Positions 12,463-24,378 of a DNA stretch of 64,000 bases are shown piece after piece (position 1 is the stretch's first letter; every line of letters starts with the position of its first letter). Source of the DNA: Oscarella lobularis (taxonomy: Eukaryota; Porifera; Homoscleromorpha; Homosclerophorida; Oscarellidae). A model generated the notes under the pieces. It was not told the origin of the DNA and made no database searches. It saw only the letters and a list, made by a program, of their open reading frames with translations. The stretch lies in assembly GCF_947507565.1 (NCBI RefSeq), contig NC_089190.1, positions 248,001 through 312,000 on the forward strand. Direction: 5' to 3'. Position numbers and translations under genes: made by a program.

Positions 12463-14617
12463 ATGGCGGCTCAAGGCCTCGTGCAAGAGGTTGCGATCGA
12501 AACAAAGGGCAGAGGCTACATCGCGACACAGGCTATTAGTCGAGGGGAACTTGTCTTCGAAGAAGAGCCTCTTGCGTTTGCCGTGTGTGATGGAAAGACC
12601 GAGAAAGTGTGCCACGAATGCCTAGACATGTAAAAATGCAGTCGATAGACGTTCACCTCGTTCATGTTCTTTTATTTTAGCCCAGAGAAATTGTATCGCT
12701 GCTCGAAATGCCAGTTTTCACGTTATTGCGGAAAACATGCCAGGTAGAGCTGAGCCCCACCCCCAACCTGTTTCTCTGTATGCAAAGGCGTGATAAAGTT
12801 TTTTAATGCTACTAACTGTCGTGAAAAGTGCAGTACGTTTTAGAACTCATTTTTAAAAAATCCTATGATCTATCTGTGACGCTGAACGTTCCCAACCAAT
12901 TAAATTACTTCTTGTCACTTCTGCAGAGAAAAGCGTGGAAGATGCACAAGAGCGAATGCGTGAGATTGCAAAAGACCCCCGCGCTTTTTTACAACGAAAC
13001 CATTCGCCTCTTTGGAAGAATAATTGACAAACTCGATGTTTGAATAATTGCAATAATAATCATAGGGTTATATGAGGATATCGTCTAACAGAGTCTGAAA
13101 GCGAACAACGAAGAGAATCCCATTCGTGACTTGCTCTCGAGTATGTCTTCCTCTTACGCGAGAAGGTATTTGGAATGTAGGAGTTACCTTTGTTGTCTTA
13201 GACCCAAATGAAACGCTTCGTCCTGAAATAGCTACAGAAATTCGTTCAAATACCTTTTTGTTTACTCAAAAATACATTGGTCGTGAATTGGATATAGAGT
13301 CCTTTGACCAACTAATGGGCCAGGTACGAGTCTTTTTGTTATTAGCCTTGCATGTACCACGCACTTTTAGTATCGTCGCAACGGTTTTGGACTTACAGAC
13401 CAGGGCGTTATTGACGGGGCTGCAACCTCAATGTTTTCCAAGTCAGATTATTGCTACTGTAGTTGAAATTGATATCTTTATTTTTCTCGAAATGTAGGTT
13501 TTCGCTCTTCAATCACTCCTGTTGTCCCAATGTGTACGTTTCCAACGTTGGAAAGACAATGCGAGCTCGTGCAATTCGTCCAATTCGCAAAGGAGAGGAG
13601 GTGTCATAGATGACTTACATGTATATGTATTCCTTTCTCTTCTCACGCATCCTTCTTCTTAGCTCACTATCAACTATGTTCCGAATTTGATGTTGGGTAC
13701 AATGGAATATCGTCAAGAAAGAATACGCGTTCGATACTTATTCGATTGCAAATGCTCGGCTTGTACGAGTCCTGAAGTATAGAAAACTCGTTTACCTTCC
13801 CGCCTTTGTGAACAACTTCAAGCAGTATTCTTTCATAGGCCATTGAGAAAAACAAAATTCACACCAGACTTCGCTATCAAACTCCCGGTATAGGTAAGCC
13901 CAAACGAATAGTTTGCATGTGCACCGTGTCGTGCCGCAACTCGTGTCTTCAGACGTGAGGCAATGCATCGACGAGTGTAAGAGAATTGAAGCGACTGCAC
14001 GTGCTCAAGATAAAGCTAACAGTAAATTTGTACCAAGCTTCACGTCATGATTCATCGACTGCCTTGTGTTTTAGATCATGTTTCTGCTATAGCAATTATC
14101 GATGAATTCTTAAAGTCGTCTCCTCTTGATCGTCGCAGCTGTTACATTCGAGAAATTGCCTCTTTAGCTCAAGCCTCCTGCTTTGGTAGCTATACACACT
14201 CGTCATGCAAATCGTTGTTAGAACTAGACGTTTATTTACTCTTTGCAGAATTAAACATGTGGGAAAGAACTCTCGAATTTGGTGAAATTGTTACTGAGTC
14301 ATCGAAAACTTTTCTTTCGTCCGACCACCCGACTTTGGCTCAACATTACCTCGCCCTTTGCACCTCTCTCCGTAATTTAGGAAGAGGCAAAGTTGTTATG
14401 CAATACATGCAAAGTGTGAGTCGCTTTCATCCCGGAGGAGGACTTTTACTTGAATGTCTCATTTTAGGCTGTTCGTTCGTATGAAGTCTTCTTGGGGAAA
14501 GACCATCCTGCTACGATGGTCTACCAGCGACATCTTACGAGTCTTTTTTGTCAAACAGAGGAGTTTCAAGAGGCTTGTCGTCGTGGTGATCCAGTTTGTG
14601 TCATTGACTTGAATTGA
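12463..14617 (+). CDS. SMYD-like SET/MYND lysine methyltransferase, copy 1
   Basis: Multi-exon gene starting at ATG 12463 (MAAQGLVQEV), ending at TGA 14615-14617. Exons recognised: 12463-12629, 12681-12743, 12927-13037, then AGTCTGAAAGCG onward to the end, with GT-AG introns mostly of about 45-180 bp. Order: N-terminal SET strand (GRGYIATQAISRGELVFEE), split MYND zinc finger (VCHECLD, LYRCSKCQFSRYCGKH, KAWKMHKSEC), SET core (RRNGFGLTDQG, FSLFNHSCCPN), post-SET cysteines (CKCSACTSPE) and a TPR-like helical C-terminus. SMYD proteins methylate lysines using S-adenosylmethionine. One flaw: exon 2 ends CATGCCAG where copy 2 has CATTGCCAG. The missing T shifts the frame at a MYND cysteine, although everything downstream still reads perfectly. 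This may be a recent lesion or a polymorphism. Confidence 0.75.
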
Positions 14618-15370
14618 GTTTGATTTTGTTTGAGGCCAATCCCCGAGTTTGGACAGCTTCTATTTTATTTTATTTTGTTTTTTTGTTTCTTCGCGTTATT
14701 TTTTATCTAAGTAAACATTTTGCGTTTGACAAATTATTCGTTATTGGAAAGAACAGTATTCGCGGAGTAACAGTAACAGTAACAGTAACAGTATTAGCCG
14801 AATGCAATCGTGCTGCCAGCGAACTCCATTTGACAATAAGGTTGGCTTAGACACAAGTTACCCTGAGAGCAGCGAGAATTTTGGCGATGCAAGAACGGCT
14901 CCTTATATCGCAGTCCTTGAGTTGAGTCAGGGATACTAGTATCCCTGGTTGAGTTCTCTAAACAACATATAGTGTTACCTAGCTAAAACTCATTCTTTAT
15001 TGAGCTATGGTCCTTGTGGGTAAGTTTTAGAAATGATTGTATTCGTTTTACTGTGGAGCGCTGTACGTCTCTTTGACTGTCTGTTATGTGAATGTTTTAT
15101 AAGTATATGGTATACGTTATGGCAAGCCAAGCAGGAGCGCGAATGCAAACGCTTTTTGCGACTACTCTACAAACGCAGATGTATGCCATCAATTAATAGT
15201 AAACACATGAGAATTTCTTACGTTGAAGGCCATTTCAAGGAAAAATCAAAAGAATATTTTTCTTAATGTCGGTGCTGACTTTTTGGCTGCTTAAGCATGC
15301 AGGAAAATGGTCCGCGATGTTAAGAAAAAATTGCGCGCTTTTCTGGAGCTACCCGGACATTACGGGACTT
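14618..15370. other. Intergenic spacer with GTAACA microsatellite
   Basis: It separates the tandem SMYD copies. A (GTAACA)n microsatellite of about four units lies at 14766-14792. No gene recognised. Confidence 0.5.
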
Positions 15371-16361
15371 CGTAACATCGCAAGACTGTTACCCAAACGA
15401 AGGGAAAAGGCTTCGTAGCAGCAAAGCCAATCGACCGAGGGACAATAGTCTTCGAAGAAAAGCCATTTGCGTTCGCCGTGCGTGATCCAATGATCCGCCA
15501 AGTGTCCTAGCCAGGTAGAATGCATCCGAGAGCTCTAAGCCTTCTCCGTGCGATTGGAAATTTTGTTCTTTGCAGATGTGACAAATTGTATCGCTGCTCG
15601 ATTTGCAGATTTTCGCGTTACTGCGGAAAACATTGCCAGGTCGCTGTAGGCCCCACCCCCACCACATAGAATACATTAGAGTTGGAATCGCTACTTTATA
15701 GATACCTCACTTTGGGTTATTGTGTAAAATTTCAAAACTTATTCTATTTAATTAGGCGTTTTTTAAATACTGACTTGCTTTTGCAGAGAAAAGCGTGGGG
15801 AATTCACAAGATTGAATGCCCCAGATTGCAGAAGAACTTTGGTCGTGAATGCATCTACGAAACCTCCCGCATGTTAGGACGAACGATCGACCAACTCGAT
15901 GTTTGTGGAATTAGAATAGTGAATAGCTCAACTCGTATTTGATTATTCTTTTCAGATTCTAAAAGCAAACAACGAAGACTGTCCATTCCGTGACTTGCTT
16001 TGAAGTAATATATAGATATAGATAAGACATAGATGTAGATGCATGTGTATATATTAATACGTACGTATATACATAGAGAAAATGTTTTACATTATTAGAC
16101 CCACACGACACTCTTTATCCTGAATGGGAAAGTGAAATGCGCTCGAATACCATTTCGTTTTTTCAAACGTACATGGATCGTGCTGTGGACGAACATTTAA
16201 TTGATTAACTAATTGGCCAGGTGTATTAGGCAAACCTTTTTTCGTAATTTTTGAAAGGTTTTTAATTAATTACCGTTGTGTGTCGTACCGTCGTAACGGC
16301 TTTGGGCTTCTGAACGATGTAAGTCTCGAAAAAGCTGCAACAGCCTTGTTTTCCAAGTAAC

Positions 16362-16400
<39 letters not shown>

Positions 16401-17576
16401 TACATTTCTATATGTAGTTTCTTTCCTAGAAGTAAGATTTTCTCTCTTCAATCTTTCCTGCTGTCCCAATTTATATGTTTTCAATGTTAGAACGACATTG
16501 CGAGCTCTTGCAATTCGTCCAATTCGCCAAGGAGAAGAGGTGAATTTATGTAGAAGTTTTTGCCTCTCTATTGCATTCCTCCTTGAGCTCACTATAAGCA
16601 ATGTTGACAATTTGATGTTGTAAAAAATCGAATATCGTCAAGAACGAATTCGCGTTCGATACCTATTCGAATGCACTTGTCCAGCGTGCACAAGTCCTGA
16701 GGTATAGATATATCTTATATGAAGCACATGCCTTTGCGTGTATGTTTATATAAAGCGACTTCAATATTCGATCTGTTTATATAGGCTATTGAAAGAAACA
16801 AGATTCACACAAACTTTCGCGTTAAGACGTCTCGTATAGGTATAGACTTAGCCATTGATTGACTTTTGCAAAAATTCTGCTACTCAGATGTGAGCCAATG
16901 CATTGAAGAGTGCAAGAAAACCAAAGCCACTGCTCGTGCTCAAGCAAATGCAAACAGTTAGTGAAAAAGAATTGGAAAAAGAATTGAGCTTATTGTTATG
17001 ATTGACTGTCTTTTGTTTGTACTAAGATCATTCTGCCGTTGTCGAAATTCTAGATAAGTTTATTCAGTCTTGTCCTCTCGATCATCGCAGCTGCTACATT
17101 AAAAAAATGGCCTCTTTAGCACAAGCCAGCTTCTTTCGTAACATCCATTACACGTACAATCTTACTTCAGAGCTAAGCGTTTTTTTTTTCCATTGCAGAA
17201 TTGAAGTTGTTGAAAAGAACTCTCGAATATGGCGAGATTGTGACTGAGTCGATGAAAACGTTCCTCTCGTCGGATGACGTGATCATGAAATTGGCTCAGC
17301 ACTATCTCTCTCTTTGCGCCTCTCTTGTTTTGTTGAATAGGTGGAAAGAAGCTGCGCGTTTGATTAACGCAAATCGTGAGTCGCGTGTCGTCACACGAAT
17401 CGATTTTCTCTACGACATTCGATATTTTTATTTAGGCTGTTCGTTCGTGCAAAGCCTTTTTGGGAGAAGATCATCCCACTACAAAAGTATTTCAACGATG
17501 TGTTACGCAATGATTGTTGGATAAAGATGAATATCAAGAGGCGTGGTGGCGGAGTTTGCTTTATCTCTTTAGATTG
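15371..17576 (+). pseudogene. SMYD-like SET/MYND gene, copy 2, decayed
   Basis: It matches copy 1 exon by exon and in the same order: RGTIVFEEKPFAFAV, LYRCSICRFSRYCGKHCQ, KAWGIHKIECPRLQ, FSLFNLSCCPN, RQERIRVRYLFEC, and the TPR-like tail. It lacks the start codon (the copy-1 ATG region is deleted), has lost the first MYND cysteines to a stop (GTGTCCTAG near 15508), and carries a TAA where copy 1 has CAA in FDQLMGQ (near 16207). A further TAA lies near 16621. The SET signature NHSC has become NLSC. Several introns are expanded by microsatellites. This is a tandem-duplicate pseudogene. Confidence 0.85.
16365..16397. repeat. (TA)n microsatellite
   Basis: Uninterrupted alternating TA run of about 33 bp, in an intron position of SMYD copy 2. 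Confidence 0.9.
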
Positions 17577-17681
17577 AGTTTGAGTGTGACTTTCGGTTTT
17601 CAGTTGGGTTTTTTTGTTATAGGTTTACATTGCGTATAATGGTATTGGTGTTCATATAAGAGAGCAATTCTTATTTCTGCA

Positions 17682-17721
17682 TTAGTTAGTTAGTTAGTTA
17701 GTTAATTAGTTAGTTAGTTAA
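17682..17721. repeat. (TTAG)n microsatellite
   Basis: About ten TTAG units, one of them altered to TTAA. Short and interstitial, so it is not evidence of a telomere. Confidence 0.85.
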
Positions 17722-18664
17722 TCTGTCCTCTTCATAGATTTTCGGAAGCATACGGGAATTACTTTCATACCTTTCTCCGCTCGAATCGTCATCTGCAAGA
17801 AAGGAATGCTGCTTGAAAGACGCTAGAAGCCTCGTTTCGTCGCCTACTAGACGCCTTGCATCTGCTACGACCACGAAAAGTCCTATTTGCCTTTAGGGCG
17901 CCTTTCGTCTCCGTTTTTTTTGCATCATTGGATCGTTTCCAGCTCGATTTCGCTTTCGCCCGGCGACGATATCGCAGCGCTTTCGCGTTCTTCTGTCTCT
18001 GCTTCGTCTGCATGAAGAACTCTCCTTTCGTCGACGAACGTTCTGGCGACGTCCCGTTTTGCGAAAGAAGACGACGTGACTCGTGGAAGACATGTCGGCT
18101 AATCCCTCCTCTCATCCTCAAAAGTAGATACCGTGTATCAATAGCAGTATTATTTTGGTAGTTTTGCATTGTAGCGTTTTCCATGATTCTAATTGAAGCA
18201 ATCACGTGAACGCAGAGAACTAACGAACGGAAAAAAGACGGGAAGAAATCGTTTTGAAAATAGTATACATATATGATGTTCAAATAGCTGAATGAATATA
18301 TCCCAGCGTCAGCTATGAATTGGACAATGCAAAATAATAAAAGAGATACAGAATGGTGGAAGAGCTTTTACAAGTAAAGAGCCGCCTCACTTTTAAAAAA
18401 CACGATTCATTCAGATGAATTACCCTAGGCCTTGAATTCAGTTGATGCTCACGAGACCCAATTCGATCAGAAACGATGTTACTTTCTTCCTCGGCCATCG
18501 CAAGGGATAGCGTTTTATTTCTCCAATGTGTCGTCTTGGCGAGAGAAAGAAGACGTTGATGAAATCGACGCCTTTGACCGTCACAGGAACCGAAGCATGG
18601 ATGCTGGGTAACGCCGTACAACCAAAGTTTTAGATACCTTTCTGACATCTAGTGTATCCGTAAA
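17722..18664. other. Intergenic; one doubtful lysine/arginine-rich frame (minus)
   Basis: A minus-strand frame at 18283-17789 (164 codons) has a strongly basic C-terminal half. A second minus-strand frame (18648-18313) has no domain. Codon pattern and strand overlap do not settle whether either is an exon, and I do not call a gene. Confidence 0.3.
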
Positions 18665-19315
18665 AGATTCTTAGCTGGAATTCTCTTTTAGTAGAGCACC
18701 GGTCTACGACGCCTTGGCTACTCAAGTAGAATCATTGATTCAACTTTTCGCTCTTTTATTTGGTAGACGAAATTCGCCAACCGCTTTCGTGGAATGTTTG
18801 CACACTGTTTCCCTTCACTAACTTTGTGCCAGGAGAACTCAAATCATTTCTCGTTTCTGTTTCGGTTTGTTGCATTTTATCTGAAAATTCTTTCTTTGTG
18901 TTGTAGCCACATTCACCTCTGGGCCCCGAGGTGACTAAATTAAACCGGCTCAACTCTCGAGCCAAGAGGCTAAACGTGGCTTGAACGCAGGGGATTCAAT
19001 CCCCTACTCCAGTGGCATGAGTGCAAAACTGCCACCCCACTTAGGAAGACGCGGTGGGTTACAATAGCGGTCCCCCTGGAACCAGGCCGGCAGAACTCAC
19101 ACCCGAGGGCTGTCGGTCTCAGGCGTCCGAGCCGGGAGACTAAACAGGCTCTAACTCCGACGGGGGAGTAGGGAGGATGACCCCCACCCAAACGAAGCCT
19201 GTACGGACCGTCGCGGTCCGTGCAGGTGGACAGCGAAACAAGGATAACCGATGTGCAAAATTTTTTGAGAGTTTCCGGTTTACTTCCGGGTTTTATTATT
19301 AATAAATTTTTCCCC
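18665..19315 (+). ncRNA. Structured dispersed repeat/possible non-coding RNA, copy 1
   Basis: The core (about 18905-19312) is closely matched by 62068-62468. Both cores begin just after TGTTxTGTAG, which looks like a splice acceptor, and both end with an AATAAA. Conserved hairpins lie in the core: GGGGAT-TCA-ATCCCC, GTGGCA...TGCCAC, GAGCC...GGCTC and CCTGTACGGACCG-TCG-CGGTCCGTGCAGG. Upstream, both copies share ATTCTCTTTTAG then GAGCACC. The open frames are not conserved between copies. It could be a spliced non-coding RNA, a SINE, or part of a retroelement leader; I do not recognise the family. Confidence 0.45.
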
Positions 19316-21734
19316 TCGCCTGAGTCTACCGCAACATCTACTGTACAGTACTGCCACCTATTTATACTCCCAGTACAGCTACCTATCTATAACACAACTG
19401 TTGCTTAATTAAAAATACGTCGTTTCAATTTTCTTTGAGATCCCCTCTTGACTGACGCAAAAAAAGACTTCAAGACGTAACAACAATTCGACAGATCTCC
19501 CACCTTACCTAAAATAAGCCCGGAATTGATGTTCAACAGCGGAAGAAAACAACAGAAATAATTTACTTTCGTTTGCGAAGGAGAGCTGGCGGTCCAGTTG
19601 AAGTGCAGAAACCCCTGGAGCCTCACAAGATTCACTAAACAACACATGTTACAGTTGATATGCACTAAAGAATACAGGAGTCCATTTATATGCACTAGAG
19701 ACATTTCCCTGTGGCGAATATCACTACAAAGAGACCTTACCGACTTCAAGAACACACTTTGGGACATTTTCTTGGTGAGCAAAGCGACATGCTTTAAACT
19801 GATATTTTGAGACTGAAACTTCAACGTGAGATCTAGCCTAATCTTCTTACGTTATCAAATTGTCTATTCATTATAATTAGAATGTTGATCAGTTGTAGGC
19901 GAGGAGTGATCTCAACTCTTCATTTGAGAGATGAGTATTAAGTGGACTGCGTCAGTTGCCATTGAAATTAAGCTCCGGACGGACGCATGAACGTATCTAT
20001 ACGTTAACAATCTATTGTTAGAAAAAAACAATTGATGTAATTTATTAGCTAGCAGATCGCGAGGAGTTTCTTGCCGTTTCCTTCCTTAGCCTAGTCGAGA
20101 AACTGCTGACCACATACGTACACCCCCAGGACACAACACAGAACGCGTAGATTTGAAATGATCGTACGTTCGGCGGCCGCGAGATTTTCCATCGTTTATC
20201 CAGAAAGTTGCAACTTCGGAGAACTTAATTGCCTGAGGCAGCCGAAATGCCCTTCTTAGTCTGCTGTACTAGCCTCAATGACTAGCGGTCGCCCACAGCG
20301 GAGATAGAAAGAAAAACGACAGCAGACGAGGGTAGGATCGCGTACTCTGCGTCTATCTGCATCGCAGCGCGCGTCTTAAAGTGATCAGTGAATAATGTCA
20401 ATACGCACTTTCACGCGGTTGATTTTTTTTAGTTGGTCGTTTGGTGTAATGCTCTGGGAGATCGCTACCCTAAATAAAGTTATCTGTATCTCGATCCAGC
20501 GCATGCATTTGCCTTAGGTGTTCATAAACGACGTCTAGCGTCTCTGCGACTTAGCCTGTGATTGTTTCTGCGTGTGCGTGTATGCGTATGTGCGGTGGTG
20601 GGCCATTTAGGGAAGTAGATCGTTCTAAGCGGCGTCTCTGATTGTCTTACCTCGAAACTCCGTGCTCCGAGTGCGTTGACTGAACATCTAACTCATCGAT
20701 CCTCGCGATAGCTTTCTTAGACAGCTAGAAAACCCGTTGTCGAGTTACAGGCAGCTTTAATAGGTCAAATCGGTCCGTTTTTGCTTGTTGTTATACGGGT
20801 TTACGACATCCCGTATCCCTGGTTCCTTGTTCGCGCGCATCTGCTTGCATCAGGAGAATCAAGCACGATAGAGTTGTCTGATCCAACCTTAAGCCGTCGT
20901 TACGCATCCATGAATTTTGTCCAAGAGGAAAAATTCGAAAAAGTTCCATGATTTCTGTCACGTGAAGAGACTTCTTATAGAGGTAATGTAGGTCGATGTC
21001 CAAATAGCTATATGTCACATCAGACTCATACCCACACCGCCACGTACAGTTCCCCTCTGGAGCACGCCTTCAAGCCAGGGGAAACTTCCAGCGCTTGACC
21101 ACGCCTCCAAACCAGTAACAATAAAGAAAGAACCTCATAAAAATACAAAAAGTTTACACAGTAATACGATATTCTGTCTAAAGTCGTCCACGCTATGTAA
21201 AACATAAAGAACAGAGTCTACTTACAGAGTCGTTGAATTCATCTTCAATAACACGTCGAGCGACGTCACGCCCATTCTTTTATTCAACCCCAGAAGTCGG
21301 CTTACTTTCGGTGCATCTTCTCGCTTCCTCCACAAACTCAGGGCTTCAAATCGACGAGCAGCAACGCCAGTTGGCAAAGCTCAAAACAATCCTCTTTTTA
21401 GATGTCAAAATAAAAATAGATCTCTTTCAGTTGTGTTCCGGCGCAAGCCTTCAGTAACCCATCGGACACCGGCTTGTCATCGGCAGGAAAAGGGACTAAA
21501 TAGAGAATAGCAGGTAAGCATTTTTCAACGAAGCGAATACCTGAAGGAAACTCTATTTCAGCTGCAAGGATTACTAAGTCTCTGATGCAACAAACGTTAT
21601 CTCTGGATTTGACTGCGTTCAACTTTTTCGGATGAGAACTGTCCAGATAGAACCAGTTGAGAATGACCCCTCGGCTTAATTCGTTCGTCGCACACTAGAG
21701 CGATCATTGACGCGTCAAGGAATTCCTTTGCAGC
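19316..21734. other. Long non-coding stretch, nothing recognised
   Basis: Only short overlapping frames without domain content. It may contain 5' exons of the helicase-like locus that follows, since that gene's N-terminus is not visible, but I could not place any. Confidence 0.4.
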
Positions 21735-24378
21735 GACTTCACATTCATCAGGGCACTAATAGAGAAATCTCCCAATCCAATCAAACAAATAAAAACCTTG
21801 GCGAAGATAGACGACGTTCTTTGCGACCCGTATGCGCAACTTACCTCCCAAATCCAAGAAAATTACGGAAACAACAAATCCCGACTCCGAAGTGGCGTCG
21901 ATAGCCTCTGGAAACTGAGAGTCGATACGTTTCTCGCCGGTCTATCGAAATCGACTCATACATTGCTAGACGAGCGAGAAAAAAGCGAAGTGCTTCTGCA
22001 AACGTTTTCAGGGCCCCTGTTTCAATTTGACCCGGTTTCCCCCTACGTTCCTGGAGATGAAGAGGAGAGATTGGCACATTCGCACGACGGTCTAGTTAAA
22101 GAAATGAAATACGATTCCGCGGTCGAAAGAGGCGTTGTCTTAATTGGCGAAAACTGAAACCGAAGGTTTCATTTATCAGCCGGGAGACCCAAGAGAGCTG
22201 GGCAGCTTACGGTTCTCATTGAATGAGGATACATTTTCAGTTCCTGACAAATCTCTCAGAGCTCTATCGCTTAACTGCGGTGACTAAGTCGAGTTTCGCC
22301 TTCGTGGGACAACCGCCTACAACGTGAAAGAATCAAAATATGAAAATATCACAAATAAGGAAATCGACGACTATTTGAAAGACCTTTCCGCATTGGCTGA
22401 TGAAAATCCCATTTCTTCTCTTTTGAGTATAAGAAATGCTTTCCTATATGGAGGTACATACTCTACGAAACAAAGGTCGAGTGCCAACCTACCGACTGTG
22501 GAGAGTCGTTCGTTTAGCCAGTAAGATCGGAAGCGACGACTTTACTCAGATCAGCGGTAGAGTCTATCTTTTGCTAAGCCAGCGTTCCTTCATGAAACTC
22601 TACTGCCTTGCTGCGCAAACGAATCTGATAGAGAAAATTTTACCGCAGATGAAATGAAAGAATTCGCAACAAATTTCGTAACGCCGCTACCTCAAAAATC
22701 CAGACCAATTTTCCAACTCATCAAAAATCGTTTCTCAATCTCTATATGATAGCGGACGTTGCAATGAGTCGAACAAGTTTCTTTTGAACACTCTGGAAAC
22801 GATCACGAATCATCAGGAAATCGACAGTGAAGACAACACTGACGTCCAGCCGTGGAACACCTCTCCCCTGATCATAACACCCAAGGAACTTCGGATTGCC
22901 TCTAAACAGAATCACAATCAATTTGCAGACCTACCTGTGGTATAACTAGACTTTATTTTCTAGGTGTCGTGTCACCAACTGGCCGAATCGTTTTAACTTC
23001 AACACGTCCGCATTCGAACGACTTTTCACCAACGGCTATCCTCCTCACGTCACTCTGCAAGAACAGAGAAGAATGAGGGAAGAGTTTCTACCGCTCCTAA
23101 AGCCATTTTATCCAGGTCTCAAAAGCTCACCCGAAGTAAGAAAATAGGTTTAAAATAAGAACATATACTTACGTAAAGTAAAAAAATCCGGTTGAACATA
23201 TTCAGCTTTGTCAGTTTCTCCCAGAGAACCTTTTCTTCTGGTCATACCATTCACAATACGATAATCGAAGAGGCGGAAGCTTTAGCAACACATTAGAAGC
23301 CGAAAGAGAGAAGCAGTTAATACTGTTCTTGTTGTCCTGCGGAGAAAAGAAGACAACATGACCGTTTTAGCATTCTACCGGTAAAGGCCCATTCACACTA
23401 GCGACGCAACGTAACGTAAGAAATCTTCTCATGACCCTCTTTCCTTCACTCTCGCTGCATGACCATATATATGGAAGTTACGTTACGCGTTACGTCACAC
23501 CGCCAGTGTGAATCGGCCTTATGACAGACGACTTGTCAATTCAGACAACATTATTGATTGCCTTATGCAGGTGGAAGCCTTGTACGACAAATTGCGAAAC
23601 TGTAAAAGTGACTGCGGCGGAAACAAGCATCTGTTTGATAGAGCAACAGGCGTCAGAGTTGCCGCCGTAGACGAATACCAGTGAGCTTTGACATGTCCTT
23701 TCGTTTTTGATCTAAATGTTGACTAGGGTGATAAAAACAATATTATAATATTGTCTCTTGTTCGCTCAAACACAAGCCAAACCTTTGGCTTTCTGAAGGA
23801 AAAAAATCGCCTGGTCGTCGCTATTTCTAGACAAAAAGCGGCGCTCATCATCATTGGAAATAGCAACTTTTTCAATCGCAAACCTCCCTTTCAGGTACAC
23901 ACAGAATAAAATTATTTTTTCTTTACGTGATCTTGTCTGCAAAATTTAGAAACTCCTTCAGATTGCTAGAGAACGAGGCGTAATCGATGAGAGAATTCTA
24001 GTCTAACAACCCGACGGCCAAATGAAGAAAGCAGACGAAAAAGGCCTAAAGGAAGAAATAATTCGAATGAATTTTCAACAATCAGTTACCGACTCTCCTC
24101 TAAAAGAAACGTTTCCTCAATCGGATAAATTACGAGCGAATTTCGCACGTCAGCTTAGCACAGACTGGAAATTCCTGGTAAGGCAATTGGGCCTTTCCGA
24201 AGCAAAGGTCGAAGCGATCGCGCACGACAATCTGAATGAAACGTTCGAGCAAGCTTACAAAGCCATGACACTGTGGACGAGAAGCACGGGTGAAAAAGCT
24301 ACTAAAGATCAGGTAATTGAAGCTCTTAGGGCAATAGAACGTGAAGACCTGGTCAACGAACTTGAGAAATACGCGTGA
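21735..24378 (+). pseudogene. ZNFX1/UPF1-like helicase remnant with C-terminal Death domain
   Basis: After an acceptor at 21734 the frame reads DFTFIRALIEKSPNPIKQI and continues about 140 codons to a stop near 22155. Later blocks match superfamily 1 helicases of the ZNFX1/UPF1 type: NTSAFERLFTNGYPPHVTL with QRRMREEFLPLL (about 23000-23100), VAAVDEYQ (23660-23680), then after an intron NIIILSLVRSN, NRLVVAISRQKAALIIIGN (23727-23890). The last block continues to a TAA at 24003-24005, and the same frame then runs on as a Death domain (24022-24378: FARQLSTDWKFLVRQLGLSE, WTRSTGEKATKDQVI). The Walker A region is not visible and at least three frame breaks occur. In animals ZNFX1 is a dsRNA-responsive antiviral helicase; linking it to a Death domain suggests a sensor-adaptor. 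This copy appears dead, though the Death-domain exon itself is clean. Confidence 0.6.
23384..23520. mobile_element. Short MITE-like inverted-repeat element
   Basis: Ends AAGGCCCATTCACACTAGCG and, inverted, AAGGCCGATTCACACTGGCG, 137 bp apart, with ACGTAACGTAA-type inner inverted sequence. No coding capacity. It sits inside an exon of the helicase-like locus, between LAFY and RRLVNSD. The target duplication is unclear. Confidence 0.7.

Noticed and set aside
17682-17721. TTAG repeats as a telomere-like signal
   Set aside because: Only about ten units, interstitial, one imperfect; an ordinary microsatellite.
17789-18283. Basic minus-strand frame of 164 codons
   Set aside because: Could be an exon, but there is no domain, no paralogue in the window and no supported start.
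18905-19200. tRNA or tRNA-derived SINE head from GGATTCAATCC
   Set aside because: Resembles a B box, but no A box or cloverleaf at proper spacing could be found.
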